NCBI RefSeq assembly: GCF_000174415.1 | Contig: NZ_ACJM01000001.1 | Location: 248,001-312,000, forward strand | Reading direction: 5' to 3' | DNA: 64,000 bases | DNA from: Dethiobacter alkaliphilus AHT 1 | GTDB taxonomy: Bacteria; Bacillota; Dethiobacteria; Dethiobacterales; Dethiobacteraceae | Shown here: one piece after another, positions 30,990-40,029 of the stretch | Layout: each line of letters begins with the position of its first letter | Position numbering within the stretch: position 1 is the first letter of the stretch | Made by a program: the position numbers and the translations under genes | The notes under the pieces: generated by a model | What the model saw: the letters and a program-made list of their open reading frames with translations, nothing else | Told to the model about the DNA's origin: nothing | Databases searched by the model: none

Positions 30990-31748
30990 ATGAAATGGGC
31001 CCGTTTTAGTTTTCAGGGCAAAGAATGTACCGGCTTTCTCAGAGAAAACATTTTGCATGTAATAAAGGGAGATTACTTTAAGGGCAACTGGCAGGAGACC
31101 GGCGAAACCGTTGCTTTGGATGAGGCCAAGCTCTATGCGCCGTGCCGGCCGTCAAAAATTATCTGTGTGGGCTTAAACTACCGGGACCATGCGGCGGAAA
31201 TGAAAATGGAACTGCCCGCCGAACCCATCATGTTTATGAAACCGCCTTCAGCCGTTATCGGCCCCGGCGAAGCCATTGTTCTCCCCCATTGGATCGGCCG
31301 CACCGATTATGAAGCGGAACTGGCGGTGGTTATGGGAAAAACCGCAAAAAATGTGTCTGCCCAACAGGCCGGGGATTATATCTTTGGCTATACCTGCGGC
31401 AACGACGTCACCGGGCGCCGGTTACAAAAAACAGACGGCCAGTGGACAAGAGCCAAATCTTTTGACACATTCTGCCCCCTGGGGCCCTGGATTGCCACCG
31501 AAATCGACGCCGCCGATTTGGAAATTTCCCTGGAGCTAAATGGTGAAATCCGGCAGCAATCCAGTACCGCTCAACTGGTTTTCGGTCCCCATAAGCTAAT
31601 CGAGCTGATTTCCCGGGTAATGACCCTGGAGCCGGGAGATGTGATTATGACTGGAACACCTTCCGGAGTAGGACCCCTTACAGAAGGTGACCGGGTTACG
31701 GTAAATATTGACCAGATCGGTGCTTTAAGTAATTCGGTTACTGGCTAA
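30990..31748 (+). CDS. Fumarylacetoacetate hydrolase family protein
   Basis: 252 residues, single FAH domain with a short N-terminal part. Metal site and fold: CVGLNYRDHAAEMKM (H and E), TDYEAELAVVMGKTAKN (E-x-E), GYTCGNDVTGRR (D), KSFDTFCPLGPW, and the closing VIMTGTPSGVGPL. Members are hydrolases, isomerases or decarboxylases of small keto acids, including oxaloacetate decarboxylase and HHDD isomerase; which one is unclear. AGGAGGCG lies seven bases before the ATG. It meets the ZIP transporter gene tail to tail with four bases of overlap. Confidence 0.92.
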   Translation: MKWARFSFQGKECTGFLRENILHVIKGDYFKGNWQETGETVALDEAKLYAPCRPSKIICVGLNYRDHAAEMKMELPAEPIMFMKPPSAVIGPGEAIVLPHWIGRTDYEAELAVVMGKTAKNVSAQQAGDYIFGYTCGNDVTGRRLQKTDGQWTRAKSFDTFCPLGPWIATEIDAADLEISLELNGEIRQQSSTAQLVFGPHKLIELISRVMTLEPGDVIMTGTPSGVGPLTEGDRVTVNIDQIGALSNSVTG

Positions 31749-32485
31749 ATTATTTCTCCGAAAACCAGAATCAGTGTAATTAAAAAACCAAGGGTCATAC
31801 CATAAATTGCATATTGGGCGTGCTGCCGCTGTGATTCGGGAATTAACTCTTTACATACCACATACATTATGGCTCCGCCGCCAAAGGCCAAAGAGAGAGA
31901 AACAAAAGCGGCAGAGAGCCTCATCAGCAGCATGCCGATAAATGTTCCCAGCGGCGTGGCCAGGCCGGCCAGGCAGGTAATCAACACAATTCGCTTATTA
32001 TCCATTCCCCCCATCTTAAGGGGTGCCGCGGCACCCATTCCTTCAGGAATGTTGTGGAGACCAATGGCCAACGCAATAATGGCACCCAGGCTGTGGGTGG
32101 CTTCAAAGCCGGCACCGATGGCTAAGCCTTCCGGCAGATTATGCACAGCCAATGCCACGGCAATTAGAATGCCTGCACGGATAAGGCGGGCTGAATCCAG
32201 GCCGATCCTATCGCCGTTTAGCAAGTTGACATTGGGAATGGCCCGGTCAATCAGCGACATTATAGCGATGCCAAAGACAAAACCGGCGGACATTAAAAAA
32301 AGGTTGCCGTGTTCAACCGCCGCCGGCAGCAGCTCCACCGTGGCGATTACAATATTAATTCCTGCTGCAATACCCAAAATCAGTGAGAGGACTTTAACCG
32401 ATGGCTTGCCGAAGCAAACTACAATTAAGCCGCCTAAACCTGTTGCCAGGCCGGCCATGGCACTGATCAACAACGTCTCATACAT
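31745..32485 (-). CDS. ZIP family divalent metal transporter (ZupT/GufA-like)
   Basis: 246 residues, about eight membrane helices. Metal-path motifs on helices 4 and 5: HNLPEGLAIGAGFEATHSLG and LHNIPEGMGAAAPLK. There is no long His loop, as in bacterial GufA/ZupT. It should bring in zinc or other divalent cations down a gradient. ATG follows GGAGGATCTCG. The upstream gap (32486-32826) holds two large inverted repeats. Zur or Fur sites are not evident. Confidence 0.92.
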   Translation of the reverse strand: MYETLLISAMAGLATGLGGLIVVCFGKPSVKVLSLILGIAAGINIVIATVELLPAAVEHGNLFLMSAGFVFGIAIMSLIDRAIPNVNLLNGDRIGLDSARLIRAGILIAVALAVHNLPEGLAIGAGFEATHSLGAIIALAIGLHNIPEGMGAAAPLKMGGMDNKRIVLITCLAGLATPLGTFIGMLLMRLSAAFVSLSLAFGGGAIMYVVCKELIPESQRQHAQYAIYGMTLGFLITLILVFGEII

Positions 32486-32571
32486 CGAGATCCTCCTTTG
32501 TGTAAGATGTGCCGTAGATTATGCAGTACAGTATATTGATAACAAAAGAATTGTGTGCGAGGATAACAAGA

Positions 32572-32613
32572 AAAGACCCACTGTTTGCTCAAGTATGAAA
32601 ACAGTGGGTCTTT
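32572..32613. repeat. Perfect long inverted repeat, terminator-like on both strands
   Basis: AAAGACCCACTGTTT (32572-32586) and AAACAGTGGGTCTTT (32599-32613) are exact inverted copies of 15 bases around a 12-base loop. On the minus strand it lies between any upstream promoter and the ZIP gene and is followed by TTTTCTTGTT; on the plus strand no gene ends near it. Confidence 0.8.
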
Positions 32614-32671
32614 CTGTCAGTAAACGTAATTCCTACTAAAGATACAGAATATTTCGAATCGAAAAAAGAGG

Positions 32672-32739
32672 AAAAATAGGCACGAATCTTGAATACTTAT
32701 ATTTATGTATTTTAAAAGAATTTAAAGCTGCCTATTTTT
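32672..32739 (+). repeat. Inverted repeat with large loop upstream of the amino-acid ABC operon
   Basis: AAAAATAGGCA (32672-32682) and TGCCTATTTTT (32729-32739) are exact inverted copies of 11 bases; more Ts follow. The 46-base loop is very AT-rich and holds TTGAAT and TATGTATTTT, so the promoter for the ABC genes may be inside. It may be a terminator-like leader or a small element. Confidence 0.6.
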
Positions 32740-32826
32740 TTACTTTACAGGTAAGGGGGTGTAAAACCGGAAAACCGGAGAAACCGGAAACCTGAAAAGC
32801 TAAATTATTAGGGGGTTCTAGAGAAG

Positions 32827-33585
32827 ATGAAGACAAAGTGGAAACTGTTTTTAATTGTTTTAACCGTGAGTATGTTGGTATTGGCAGGCTGTGGCGGTGG
32901 TGACAGCGAGCAGCTTACAATTGGTGTAGATACCATGTTTGTGCCGTTTGAATTTGAACAGGACGGCGAAATGGTGGGTTTTGATATTGACATCTTAGAA
33001 GAGCTGTCCGAACGGATGGGCTTTGAGTATGAAATTCAGACCATGGAATTCCGCGGTTTGATTCCGGCGCTAACCAGTAACAGCATCGACATGGCTTTTG
33101 CCGGTATGACCATCACCGAAGAACGGCAGGAAACCATTGATTTTTCCATCCCGTACTATGATGCCGGACTGTTAATCATGGTGCTTGAAGACAACGATGA
33201 CATTAACGGCATTGAAGATCTGGCAGGCAGAAGAGTGGCTACTCGTACTGGTACTTCCAGCTACGACTATCTGATGTCTCTGGATTTCATTAATGAAAAT
33301 GATGTTATCGCTTTTGACAACATGGATGCCGCTTATTTTGAATTACTGACAGAAGGCGTGGATGCCACTCTGTGGGATTCCCCGGCTCAGCAGTACTATG
33401 TTCAGACTGAGGGCGAGGGACAGGTAAAGCTGGTAGGCGAATTGCTTGAGGGGCAGCAGTATGGTATTGGTCTTCCCAAAGGCAGTGAACTCAAAGAAGA
33501 TGTAGACGCAGCATTGGAAGCAATGATGGAAGACGGCACATACGAAGAGCTCTATGTTAAGTGGTTTGGAGAAATGCCTCAGTAG
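32827..33585 (+). CDS. Polar amino-acid ABC transporter, substrate-binding lipoprotein
   Basis: 252 residues. The signal peptide ends TVSMLVLAGCGGG (lipobox Cys about 22). SBP family 3: LTIGVDTMFVPFEFEQDGEM, VGFDIDILEELSERMG, MEFRGLIPALTSNSIDMAFA, GMTITEERQETIDFSIPYYD, then the DLAGRRVATRTGTSSYDYL hinge and TLWDSPAQQYY. It resembles GlnH and ArtJ-type proteins; the ligand is probably glutamine, glutamate or arginine. It heads a three-gene operon with permease and ATPase. Confidence 0.94.
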   Translation: MKTKWKLFLIVLTVSMLVLAGCGGGDSEQLTIGVDTMFVPFEFEQDGEMVGFDIDILEELSERMGFEYEIQTMEFRGLIPALTSNSIDMAFAGMTITEERQETIDFSIPYYDAGLLIMVLEDNDDINGIEDLAGRRVATRTGTSSYDYLMSLDFINENDVIAFDNMDAAYFELLTEGVDATLWDSPAQQYYVQTEGEGQVKLVGELLEGQQYGIGLPKGSELKEDVDAALEAMMEDGTYEELYVKWFGEMPQ

Positions 33586-33651
33586 GAGATTAGGGCGTGG
33601 CATATGTCACGCCCTTTTTTAAACAAGATGTGTTGAAAGGAGCTAGTTGTT

Positions 33652-34311
33652 TTGAATTGGGAATTTAGACCAGAAGTTATTGTAGCGGCTATGCCTGCAC
33701 TACTCCAGGGTATGTGGATGACTATCATGATTACTGTAGGCGGTGTTGCCCTTGGTTTTGTATTAGGAATATTGTTTGGCCTGGGCCGCATCTCCAAAAA
33801 CAAAATTATTTTTGCCTTATCCACCACTTATGTGGAAATTATCAGAGGGACACCGATTCTGGTGCAGATCTTTTTTATTTATTTTGCCATGCCTATTCTG
33901 TTGGGATCAAGAATCTCCAACATTACCGCCGCCATCGCCGCCATTGCCATTAACTCCGGCGCTTACCTGGCGGAGATTGTCAGAGGTGGGATTCAGTCCA
34001 TTGACAAAGGACAGACTGAAGCGGGCAGAACCATTGGTATGACTCCGTTTCAGACCATGCGCTATATTATCTGGCCTCAGGCCTTTAAAAGGATTATTCC
34101 TCCCATGGGGAACCAGTTTATTATCAGCTTGAAAGATACTTCTCTTCTTTCCGTTATCGCTGTGGCGGATTTGACACGTCGGGGGCAGACCATTATTGCC
34201 GTTAATTACCGTTCCGTTGAAATTTGGGGAACAGTGGCTCTCCTTTATCTGACCATGACACTGACAATTTCATTTGTGCTGAGACGTATGGAAAGAAGGT
34301 TGGATGTTTAA
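33652..34311 (+). CDS. Amino-acid ABC transporter permease (HisM/GlnP type)
   Basis: 219 residues, five membrane helices. Family features: [38 protein letters not shown]-like start ([16 protein letters not shown]), the EAA loop [20 protein letters not shown] with [15 protein letters not shown], and [15 protein letters not shown]. The TTG start lies behind AAAGGAGC. Its stop overlaps the ATPase start (TAATG). Two copies pair with the ATPase to form the importer. Confidence 0.95.
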   Translation: MNWEFRPEVIVAAMPALLQGMWMTIMITVGGVALGFVLGILFGLGRISKNKIIFALSTTYVEIIRGTPILVQIFFIYFAMPILLGSRISNITAAIAAIAINSGAYLAEIVRGGIQSIDKGQTEAGRTIGMTPFQTMRYIIWPQAFKRIIPPMGNQFIISLKDTSLLSVIAVADLTRRGQTIIAVNYRSVEIWGTVALLYLTMTLTISFVLRRMERRLDV

Positions 34312-35033
34312 TGATTACAGTTGAAGGATTATATAAAAACTTTGGATCGTTGGAAGTGTTAAAGGGAATTGATTGTAAAGTAGACCCCCAGGAGGTTGTC
34401 TGTGTTATCGGGCCCAGCGGATCCGGTAAGACAACGCTGCTTCGTTGTCTGAATTTGCTGGAAGTGCCCACTGAGGGTAAAATTGTGGTGGACGATATTG
34501 AGGTGACGGCACCTGATGTCAACATCAATAAAGTACGACAAAACATGGGGATGGTGTTTCAGCGGTTTAACCTCTTTCCCCATTTAACGGCTCTGCAGAA
34601 CGTAACTTTGGGGCCCATTAAAGTTAAAAAGATGGAAGCAAAGGCTGTAAACCAGCTGGGGCATGAACTTCTGGAAAAGGTAGGCCTGGGTGATAAAGCA
34701 GATGTATATCCGGAGCGTCTCTCCGGCGGACAGATGCAGCGTGTGGCCATCGCCAGGGCACTGGCCATGCAGCCCAAGGTAATGCTCTTTGATGAACCCA
34801 CCTCCGCATTAGATCCGGAGCTTGTGGGTGAAGTGCTGGAAGTTATGAAGGATTTGGCCAAAGAAGGTATGACCATGGTGGTTGTTACTCATGAAATGGG
34901 TTTTGCCAAAGAGGTGGCAGACCGGGTAATTTTAATGGATGAAGGGGTTATTGTGGAGGAAGGTACCCCGCATGATATCTTTACCTCACCCAAATCCCCC
35001 AGATGCCAGGCCTTTTTGCGTAAGGTGCTATAA
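34311..35033 (+). CDS. Amino-acid ABC transporter ATP-binding protein (GlnQ type)
   Basis: 240 residues. Walker [16 protein letters not shown]-loop in [12 protein letters not shown], signature [16 protein letters not shown], Walker [14 protein letters not shown], and H-loop [13 protein letters not shown]. The nearest matches in mind are GlnQ/HisP/ArtM. ATG starts inside the permease stop; longer in-frame upstream starts would run through the permease gene and are rejected. It powers uptake through the adjacent permease. Confidence 0.96.
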   Translation: MITVEGLYKNFGSLEVLKGIDCKVDPQEVVCVIGPSGSGKTTLLRCLNLLEVPTEGKIVVDDIEVTAPDVNINKVRQNMGMVFQRFNLFPHLTALQNVTLGPIKVKKMEAKAVNQLGHELLEKVGLGDKADVYPERLSGGQMQRVAIARALAMQPKVMLFDEPTSALDPELVGEVLEVMKDLAKEGMTMVVVTHEMGFAKEVADRVILMDEGVIVEEGTPHDIFTSPKSPRCQAFLRKVL

Positions 35034-35036
35034 TAA

Positions 35037-35375
35037 ATGAATGTCCAGATTTTTGGCACTAACAAATGCTTTGACACAAAAAAAGCCCAGCGCTACTTTA
35101 AGGAACGTCGGATTAACTACCAGTTCATTGATTTGTCGCAAAAGAACCTAAGCAAGGGTGAACTGGAAAGCGTGAAAAAAGCTGTAGGGCTAAATAACTT
35201 GTTTAACAGCAGTTCCAAAGAGTATGCAAAGTTAAACCTGAACCGGATTGTCAGTGCACAAATGCGGGAAGAACTGTTGCTTAAGCATCCAAAGCTATAT
35301 CAGACACCAATAGTACGCAACGGCCGGCAGGCCACCGTTGGCTACCAACCTGATGTTTGGGATAGCTGGGAATAG
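35037..35375 (+). CDS. ArsC/Spx family thioredoxin-fold protein
   Basis: 112 residues. Starts VQIFGTNKCFDTKKAQRYF: a single Cys followed by FDT, where Spx has CxxC and ArsC-type reductases have CxxxR/K; so this is the one-Cys YffB/ArsC-like class. PIVRNGRQATVGYQPDVW is the C-terminal strand pair with the expected Pro. True arsenate reductases carry RExL and three Arg; those are unclear here, so arsenate reduction is not asserted. The ATG is three bases after glnQ, with a weak AAGGTG site in its end. A terminator follows. Confidence 0.82.
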   Translation: MNVQIFGTNKCFDTKKAQRYFKERRINYQFIDLSQKNLSKGELESVKKAVGLNNLFNSSSKEYAKLNLNRIVSAQMREELLLKHPKLYQTPIVRNGRQATVGYQPDVWDSWE

Positions 35376-35380
35376 AATAA

Positions 35381-35418
35381 AAAGATGCAGACATAATTTG
35401 TCTGCATCTTTTTTTTTT
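35381..35418 (+). terminator. Rho-independent terminator
   Basis: AAAGATGCAGACA-TAATT-TGTCTGCATCTTT followed by T9. Copy D of the dispersed element begins two bases later. Confidence 0.94.
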
Positions 35419-35419
35419 C

Positions 35420-35515
35420 ACTGGTATTAATTATAACGCTTCACAGTTTGTGAAGCTGCTAAGGTAACCAGTATTGAACGGCACGCGCAGAGGAAATCGA
35501 ATATGCGTGCCTTTC
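35420..35515 (+). repeat. Dispersed two-hairpin element, copy D (full)
   Basis: Hairpin I: ACTGGT / ACCAGT enclosing GCTTCAC-AGTTT-GTGAAGC; the G-to-A and C-to-T changes against copy C keep the pair. Hairpin II: GGCACGC / GCGTGCC with loop core AGGAAATCGAA. Ends CTTTCGG. It lies 68 bases before the DUF1614 gene. Confidence 0.88.
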
Positions 35516-35582
35516 GGATGTTTTTTTCTGCCTGATGCGGGAAAGATAAAAAGGCAAATTAGGGCACAGAGGATGTGAGTTG

Positions 35583-36212
35583 ATGTATATTACCAATTTT
35601 AGCATGCTTAGCTTACTTGTTGTTACTGCACTTCTCTATCTGGGATTTCTGCACCGCGTGCTGGATCGGATGCGTCTGACCAAAACAGAAGCGCTGGTGA
35701 TACTTGTGGCCATGCTGGTGGCAGGATTTATGCCGGATATCCCCATTTACCGGGGGCTGGCCGTTAATGTGGGGGGAGCATTAATTCCGGTGGGGGTGGC
35801 TCTTTATCTGGTTATTACCGCCGATGAGGCACAGGAAAAAAGGCGGGCACTTCTGACTGCCGCTGTGGTGGCCGTATTAGTATATGCCACCGATAAATTA
35901 TTGCCCCTGGAGCCCGGAGCCACAGGATTTGATATTGATCCGCTGTATGTTCCCGCCATTATTGCTGCAGTTACAGCTTATCTTTTGGGAAGATCCAGGC
36001 GTGCGGCCTTTGTTGGCGGAGTGCTTGGTGTAATCATCACAGATTTGGTGGCCTGGATTGAAAACATTGTTTATTTGCAGTTTGATGTGCCTATTGTGTT
36101 GGGTTCTGCCGGCGTGTTTGGTGCCGCGGTTATCGGTGGTATGGGTGCTGTATTATTGGCAGAGCTTGTAGGAGAAATTCTGGAACGACTGCAAGGAGGG
36201 CCGCGAGCATGA
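35583..36212 (+). CDS. DUF1614 family membrane protein
   Basis: 209 residues, six or seven membrane helices. Features of the family: MLVAGFMPDIPIYRGLAVNV, VGGALIPVGVALYLVI, a basic DEAQEKRRAL loop, TDKLLPLEPG, and the C-terminal GSAGVFGAAVIGGMGAVLLA. No enzymatic function is known. It overlaps spoIIP by ATGA, and DUF1614 genes are found beside sporulation genes in Firmicutes, so a mother-cell membrane role in engulfment is possible (inference). ATG 35583 follows AGAGGATGTGAGTTG. Confidence 0.85.
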   Translation: MYITNFSMLSLLVVTALLYLGFLHRVLDRMRLTKTEALVILVAMLVAGFMPDIPIYRGLAVNVGGALIPVGVALYLVITADEAQEKRRALLTAAVVAVLVYATDKLLPLEPGATGFDIDPLYVPAIIAAVTAYLLGRSRRAAFVGGVLGVIITDLVAWIENIVYLQFDVPIVLGSAGVFGAAVIGGMGAVLLAELVGEILERLQGGPRA

Positions 36213-37717
36213 GACGGTTTGCTTTTTTAGCGATTTTTTTACTGTCGATTTTGATAGCCATGTCAGCCACCTCACCGCGGGACACGTTAACCGCCCGCTC
36301 CCTGCTGGATTACTTTGATAACCGGGAAACCGGGGAGATATCAAGGGAAGATTTGCTGGCAGAGCGTTACTATACCATGGTGGACGAAAAGGGCAAAGAG
36401 ATTTTGGTAACCGGGCGGATCATTCATGTGGGCGATGAATATATCACCTCAGACAACAGGCTGTACCGCGTCTACAGGGTGGGAGGCCGGACAGCCTATG
36501 CCCGTTTTATCCGGGAGGTGGGCGCTTTTTTTGAGGAAGACCCCTCCGATATTCTTGTGATGCTGCGGGAGCGTCTGGGTGGTTGGGGGGCAGTTCCGGT
36601 ACAAACAGAGGAGCAGGAAGAAGAAGGAGATAACCTGGAGCCTGAGGCGGAACCGCAGAGAATAATCGGGATATATCACACCCATAACGCTGAATCCTTC
36701 ATTCCGTCCGATGGTACCGACAGTATCTACGGTGAAGGAGGTATCCATGATGTGGGGGAATCCTTCAGGCAGGCACTGGAAGAAAAAAATATCCGTGTAA
36801 TGCATGATGAAACGTTGCATTTGCCCCATGACCGCGGTGCATACCGCCGCTCCCGTGTCACCGCTGAGCAGCTGCTGGAGGAGGGGCCGGATGTCATGTT
36901 TGATATCCACCGGGATGGTGCGCCGGCGGCGGCTTACGCTACCGAGATTGAAGGCGAATCGGTAACTCAAGTCCAGTTTGTGGTGGGGCGTCAAAATGCT
37001 AACATGAATGTGACCCGACAGTTTGCCCTGGATTTAAAAAACACCGCCGATGAAATTCATCCCGGACTGGTAAAGGGAATTTTTATGGCCCGGGGAAACT
37101 ATAATCAGGACCTGACGCCCATGAACCTCTTATTGGAGGTGGGAGCGCATCAGAATTCACGGGAAGATGCAGAAGACGGGGCGGCTCTGTTTGCCGATGT
37201 GGTATCGTATTATTTTTACGGAGATGTGGATAATGCTCTGGAAGAAGAAGAGGAGGCCGCACCTGCCCCGGCTACCCAACCGCCGCCGGATCAGCCCGGC
37301 CCCGGGGATGCCCCCACTCCTCCGGGAACTCAGGGGGTTGAGGATGCAGCAAGTCAGCAAATCTTCAGATTGTTGGGGATAACTTTGGCTATCATTGTAG
37401 GCTTTATGCTCCTCAATGCCGGCAGTATAGAAGACATACACGTTAAACTGGTACCGTACATGGAAAAGCTGCAACCCTATACCCAACAGGGGGATCGTTT
37501 TCTGGCTGGGCTGCAGGAAAAAATTCATGCTCTGGCCCTGAGAGCTAAAATCCCTGAGGCCGCCACTGCGCTGGGGGCTGCGCTCCAGGCAACCGGCCGA
37601 GAGGGAGACCGTATACTGGTTTACTGGCAGGAAAGAATCCACGAAGCAGCCCTGACCATCAAAGAGAGGGCTATAATACTCTATAATCAGTTGACCAACC
37701 GTAATAAGCTGCGTTAG
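36209..37717 (+). CDS. spoIIP: Stage II sporulation protein P, peptidoglycan hydrolase
   Basis: 502 residues. N-terminal membrane helix (FAFLAIFLLSILIAMSATS). The SpoIIP amidase domain (about 150-345) has YHTHNAESFIP, the zinc/catalytic region DIHRDGAPAAAYAT, KGIFMARGNYNQDLTP and LLEVGAHQNSREDAE. After a Pro-rich linker (PAPATQPPPDQPGPGDAP) comes a second hydrophobic helix (LLGITLAIIVGFMLLNAG) and a helical tail of about 100 residues, not part of B. subtilis SpoIIP (about 400 residues). With SpoIID and SpoIIM it dissolves septal wall during engulfment. Coupled to DUF1614 by ATGA overlap. Confidence 0.93.
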   Translation: MRRFAFLAIFLLSILIAMSATSPRDTLTARSLLDYFDNRETGEISREDLLAERYYTMVDEKGKEILVTGRIIHVGDEYITSDNRLYRVYRVGGRTAYARFIREVGAFFEEDPSDILVMLRERLGGWGAVPVQTEEQEEEGDNLEPEAEPQRIIGIYHTHNAESFIPSDGTDSIYGEGGIHDVGESFRQALEEKNIRVMHDETLHLPHDRGAYRRSRVTAEQLLEEGPDVMFDIHRDGAPAAAYATEIEGESVTQVQFVVGRQNANMNVTRQFALDLKNTADEIHPGLVKGIFMARGNYNQDLTPMNLLLEVGAHQNSREDAEDGAALFADVVSYYFYGDVDNALEEEEEAAPAPATQPPPDQPGPGDAPTPPGTQGVEDAASQQIFRLLGITLAIIVGFMLLNAGSIEDIHVKLVPYMEKLQPYTQQGDRFLAGLQEKIHALALRAKIPEAATALGAALQATGREGDRILVYWQERIHEAALTIKERAIILYNQLTNRNKLR

Positions 37718-37745
37718 AAAAACCACCCTTCAGGGGTGGTTTTTC
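37718..37745. terminator. Bidirectional terminator
   Basis: AAAAACCACCC-TTCA-GGGGTGGTTTTT lies between the convergent spoIIP and pdaB genes; A-run and T-run on the two sides serve both directions. Confidence 0.93.
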
Positions 37746-37752
37746 GCTGTTA

Positions 37753-38526
37753 TCACTGATTTTTCTTTTGTGCTCCGTCGCTGGAGTCAATGTAGTAATC
37801 TTCCTTATATAACAACTCTGAGATGGGGATGATTTCATAATCGTTTTCCTGGGCAAATTTAATTATGTTCGGCAGGGCATCGGCGGTATAGCGGCCGTTA
37901 TTGTGGAAGAGAATGATGGCGCCGGGATGGAACTTTTCTGTGACCCGCTGGGTAATGGTTGTGGCACCTAAGTCTTTCCAGTCCAGTGAATCGATGCTCC
38001 ACTGTATAGTTTTGTAACCCAGTTCATCGGCTACTTCAATTACTTTGTCACTGTATTCACCAAAAGGAGGGCGGAAGAGGTAGGGCTCTTTGCCACCCAG
38101 GTCGGTGAGGGCGGCGTGCACACGCTGCAGCTCTTTTTTGATGGATTCTTTATCAAGGGTATTCAGGTGGGGATGAGTCCAGGTGTGGTTGCCCAGTTCA
38201 TGGCCTTCGGCCACTATTTTTTTTACCAATTCCGGGTATTTCTCTATCCAGAACCCGGTGAGGAAAAAAGTGGTCTTAATATCATTTTCCTTCAAAATGC
38301 CTAAGATGGTTTCGGTGTACTCGGCACCCCAGGATGCATCAAAAGAAATGGCCACTTTCTTTTCTTCGGTATCCACATAGTAGATGGGCAGCAGTCGCTT
38401 CTGGCCCACTGTGGGGTCGGCCCGTTCACCGCCAAAAAGCCAAAAGAGGGACAGAACAAAAAGAGCTGTCGCCAGAAACATCAGCACAAACCGGCTTCTT
38501 TTTGTAATCACCACACTTTTAATCAT
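37753..38526 (-). CDS. pdaB: PdaB-type polysaccharide deacetylase (sporulation)
   Basis: 257 residues. Membrane anchor (RFVLMFLATALFVLSLFWLF), then a CE4 NodB domain: VAISFDASWGAEYT (catalytic Asp; metal Asp replaced by Ala/Ser as in PdaB-like proteins), GHELGNHTWTHPHLN (metal His pair), LFRPPFGEYSDKV, and IILFHNNGRYT (catalytic His). PdaB is needed to keep the spore cortex in B. subtilis. Start ATG 38526 follows GAGGAGG. It converges with spoIIP. Other peptidoglycan N-deacetylases look alike, so the exact role is likely rather than certain. Confidence 0.88.
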   Translation of the reverse strand: MIKSVVITKRSRFVLMFLATALFVLSLFWLFGGERADPTVGQKRLLPIYYVDTEEKKVAISFDASWGAEYTETILGILKENDIKTTFFLTGFWIEKYPELVKKIVAEGHELGNHTWTHPHLNTLDKESIKKELQRVHAALTDLGGKEPYLFRPPFGEYSDKVIEVADELGYKTIQWSIDSLDWKDLGATTITQRVTEKFHPGAIILFHNNGRYTADALPNIIKFAQENDYEIIPISELLYKEDYYIDSSDGAQKKNQ

Positions 38527-38591
38527 CACAGACCTCCTCGAGAGATTGTCGGTATAAGTCTTTATATGGGTATTCCAAACAGGAGAAGGTT

Positions 38592-38684
38592 ATGACAGCG
38601 GGGGAGTGGTTGACGGATTTTTCAGGGAATTTGCCTTTGTGGCAGGAGATTGGCAGGGTCCTGTCGAAAACCTCACCTTTATAA
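38592..38684 (+). CDS. 30-residue small ORF before paaK
   Basis: The ATG lies directly after AGGAGAAGGTT, a strong ribosome site. The product [20 protein letters not shown] then [10 protein letters not shown] has two Trp and looks amphipathic. It ends 37 bases before the paaK start. CTGTCGAA, a Spo0A-box-like octamer, falls in its codons (38661-38668). No homologue is recognised. It may be a leader peptide, a small protein, or a chance frame behind a real ribosome site. Confidence 0.4.
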   Translation: MTAGEWLTDFSGNLPLWQEIGRVLSKTSPL

Positions 38685-38721
38685 CCTAAACCATGTATGT
38701 AGTATTGAGGGGGGCTTGACC

Positions 38722-40020
38722 TTGTATTGGAATCGCGAAGCGGAATGCATGTCGAGGGACAGGCTGCAGGAAGTGCAGCTTAAGCGCTTGAAAAAGACGG
38801 TAGAACGGGTATACAACAGCGTTCCCCATTATCGTCGCGTTTTTCAGGCCGAAGGAATCGAGCCGGGTGATATTCAAAGCCTGGACGATCTGTCCAGATT
38901 ACCGTTTACAGTAAAACAGGATTTCCGGGACAATTACCCGTTTGGCCTGTTTTCGGTACCGCAAAATGAAATTGTACGCTATCACTCTTCTTCAGGAACC
39001 ACCGGGAAACCCACCGTTGTGGGCTATACCAGAAATGATTTGGCCACCTGGTCTGAGCTGATGGCCCGTTCTTTGGTAAGTGCCGGCGCCACCCGTAATT
39101 CTGTGGTGCAAAACGCCTACGGTTACGGCCTGTTTACCGGGGGCCTGGGCGTTCATTACGGCGCGGAGCTTTTGGGTGCAGCTGTTATTCCCATTTCCGG
39201 CGGAAACACCCAGCGTCAGGTAATGGTGATGAAGGACTTTGGCACTAACGTTTTAACCTGCACGCCCAGTTATGCGCTGTTTATCGCCGAAGTAATTGAA
39301 GAGATGGGATTATCATTGGATGAATTTAAGCTGCATGCTGGAATTTTCGGCGCCGAACCCTGGTCTGAGAATATGCGCCAGGAAATTGAGCGGCGTTTGG
39401 GTATCCGTGCCACCGATATTTACGGACTCAGTGAAATTATCGGGCCCGGTGTGGCCATTGAATGTGAAGAGAAGTGTGGCCTGCATATCTTCGAGGACCA
39501 CTTTATTCCCGAAATCATTGACCCGGCCACCGGCGAAGTGTTGCCTTACGGTGAAAAAGGCGAGCTGGCCATCACCACTGTCACCAAAGAAGCACTGCCC
39601 ATTATCCGCTACCGGACCCGGGATATTACCACATTGACTGTGGAGCCCTGCCTCTGTGGACGCACCCATGTGCGCATGGCTAAGGTCACCGGACGCAGTG
39701 ATGATATGATTATTGTCCGCGGCGTTAACGTTTTCCCCACCCAGGTGGAAAGTGTCTTGCTGGAAATCGGTGAAACAGAACCGCACTACCAGCTGGTGGT
39801 AACCCGCAAGGGCAGCTTGGATATGCTGGAAATTCAGGTGGAAGTTTCAGAGCGCATGTTCTCTGATAAGATTAAGCGTTTAGAAGAGCTGGAGAAAAAG
39901 ATTCACTCGCAAATAGATTCCATTTTGGGCATCAGCGCAAAAATCCGCCTGGTGGAGCCCAAGACTATTCCGCGCAGTGAAGGGAAAGCTAAACGTGTCA
40001 TCGATAAACGTGAGTTATAG
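38722..40020 (+). CDS. paaK: Phenylacetate-CoA ligase family AMP-forming enzyme
   Basis: 432 residues, the usual PaaK length. It activates an aryl or other carboxylic acid to the CoA ester via an adenylate. Start [20 protein letters not shown] is canonical, and TTG 38722 lies seven bases after GAGGGGGG. Seen: P-loop [34 protein letters not shown], the hinge [18 protein letters not shown], and catalytic Lys in [14 protein letters not shown]. In anaerobes a lone paaK often feeds arylacetate use with indolepyruvate oxidoreductase (ior), but no ior genes are visible here. The hisC gene follows nine bases later. Confidence 0.9.
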   Translation: MYWNREAECMSRDRLQEVQLKRLKKTVERVYNSVPHYRRVFQAEGIEPGDIQSLDDLSRLPFTVKQDFRDNYPFGLFSVPQNEIVRYHSSSGTTGKPTVVGYTRNDLATWSELMARSLVSAGATRNSVVQNAYGYGLFTGGLGVHYGAELLGAAVIPISGGNTQRQVMVMKDFGTNVLTCTPSYALFIAEVIEEMGLSLDEFKLHAGIFGAEPWSENMRQEIERRLGIRATDIYGLSEIIGPGVAIECEEKCGLHIFEDHFIPEIIDPATGEVLPYGEKGELAITTVTKEALPIIRYRTRDITTLTVEPCLCGRTHVRMAKVTGRSDDMIIVRGVNVFPTQVESVLLEIGETEPHYQLVVTRKGSLDMLEIQVEVSERMFSDKIKRLEELEKKIHSQIDSILGISAKIRLVEPKTIPRSEGKAKRVIDKREL

Positions 40021-40029
40021 GAGGCGGCC

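Noticed and set aside
34224-34310. Longer N-terminus for the amino-acid ABC ATPase
   Set aside because: It would overlap the permease by 88 bases; the ATG in the TAATG overlap gives the canonical start.
35037-35375. Naming the ArsC-family gene arsC or spx
   Set aside because: It has one Cys in place of the Spx CxxC, and the ArsC catalytic Arg set is not evident; no ars genes adjoin.
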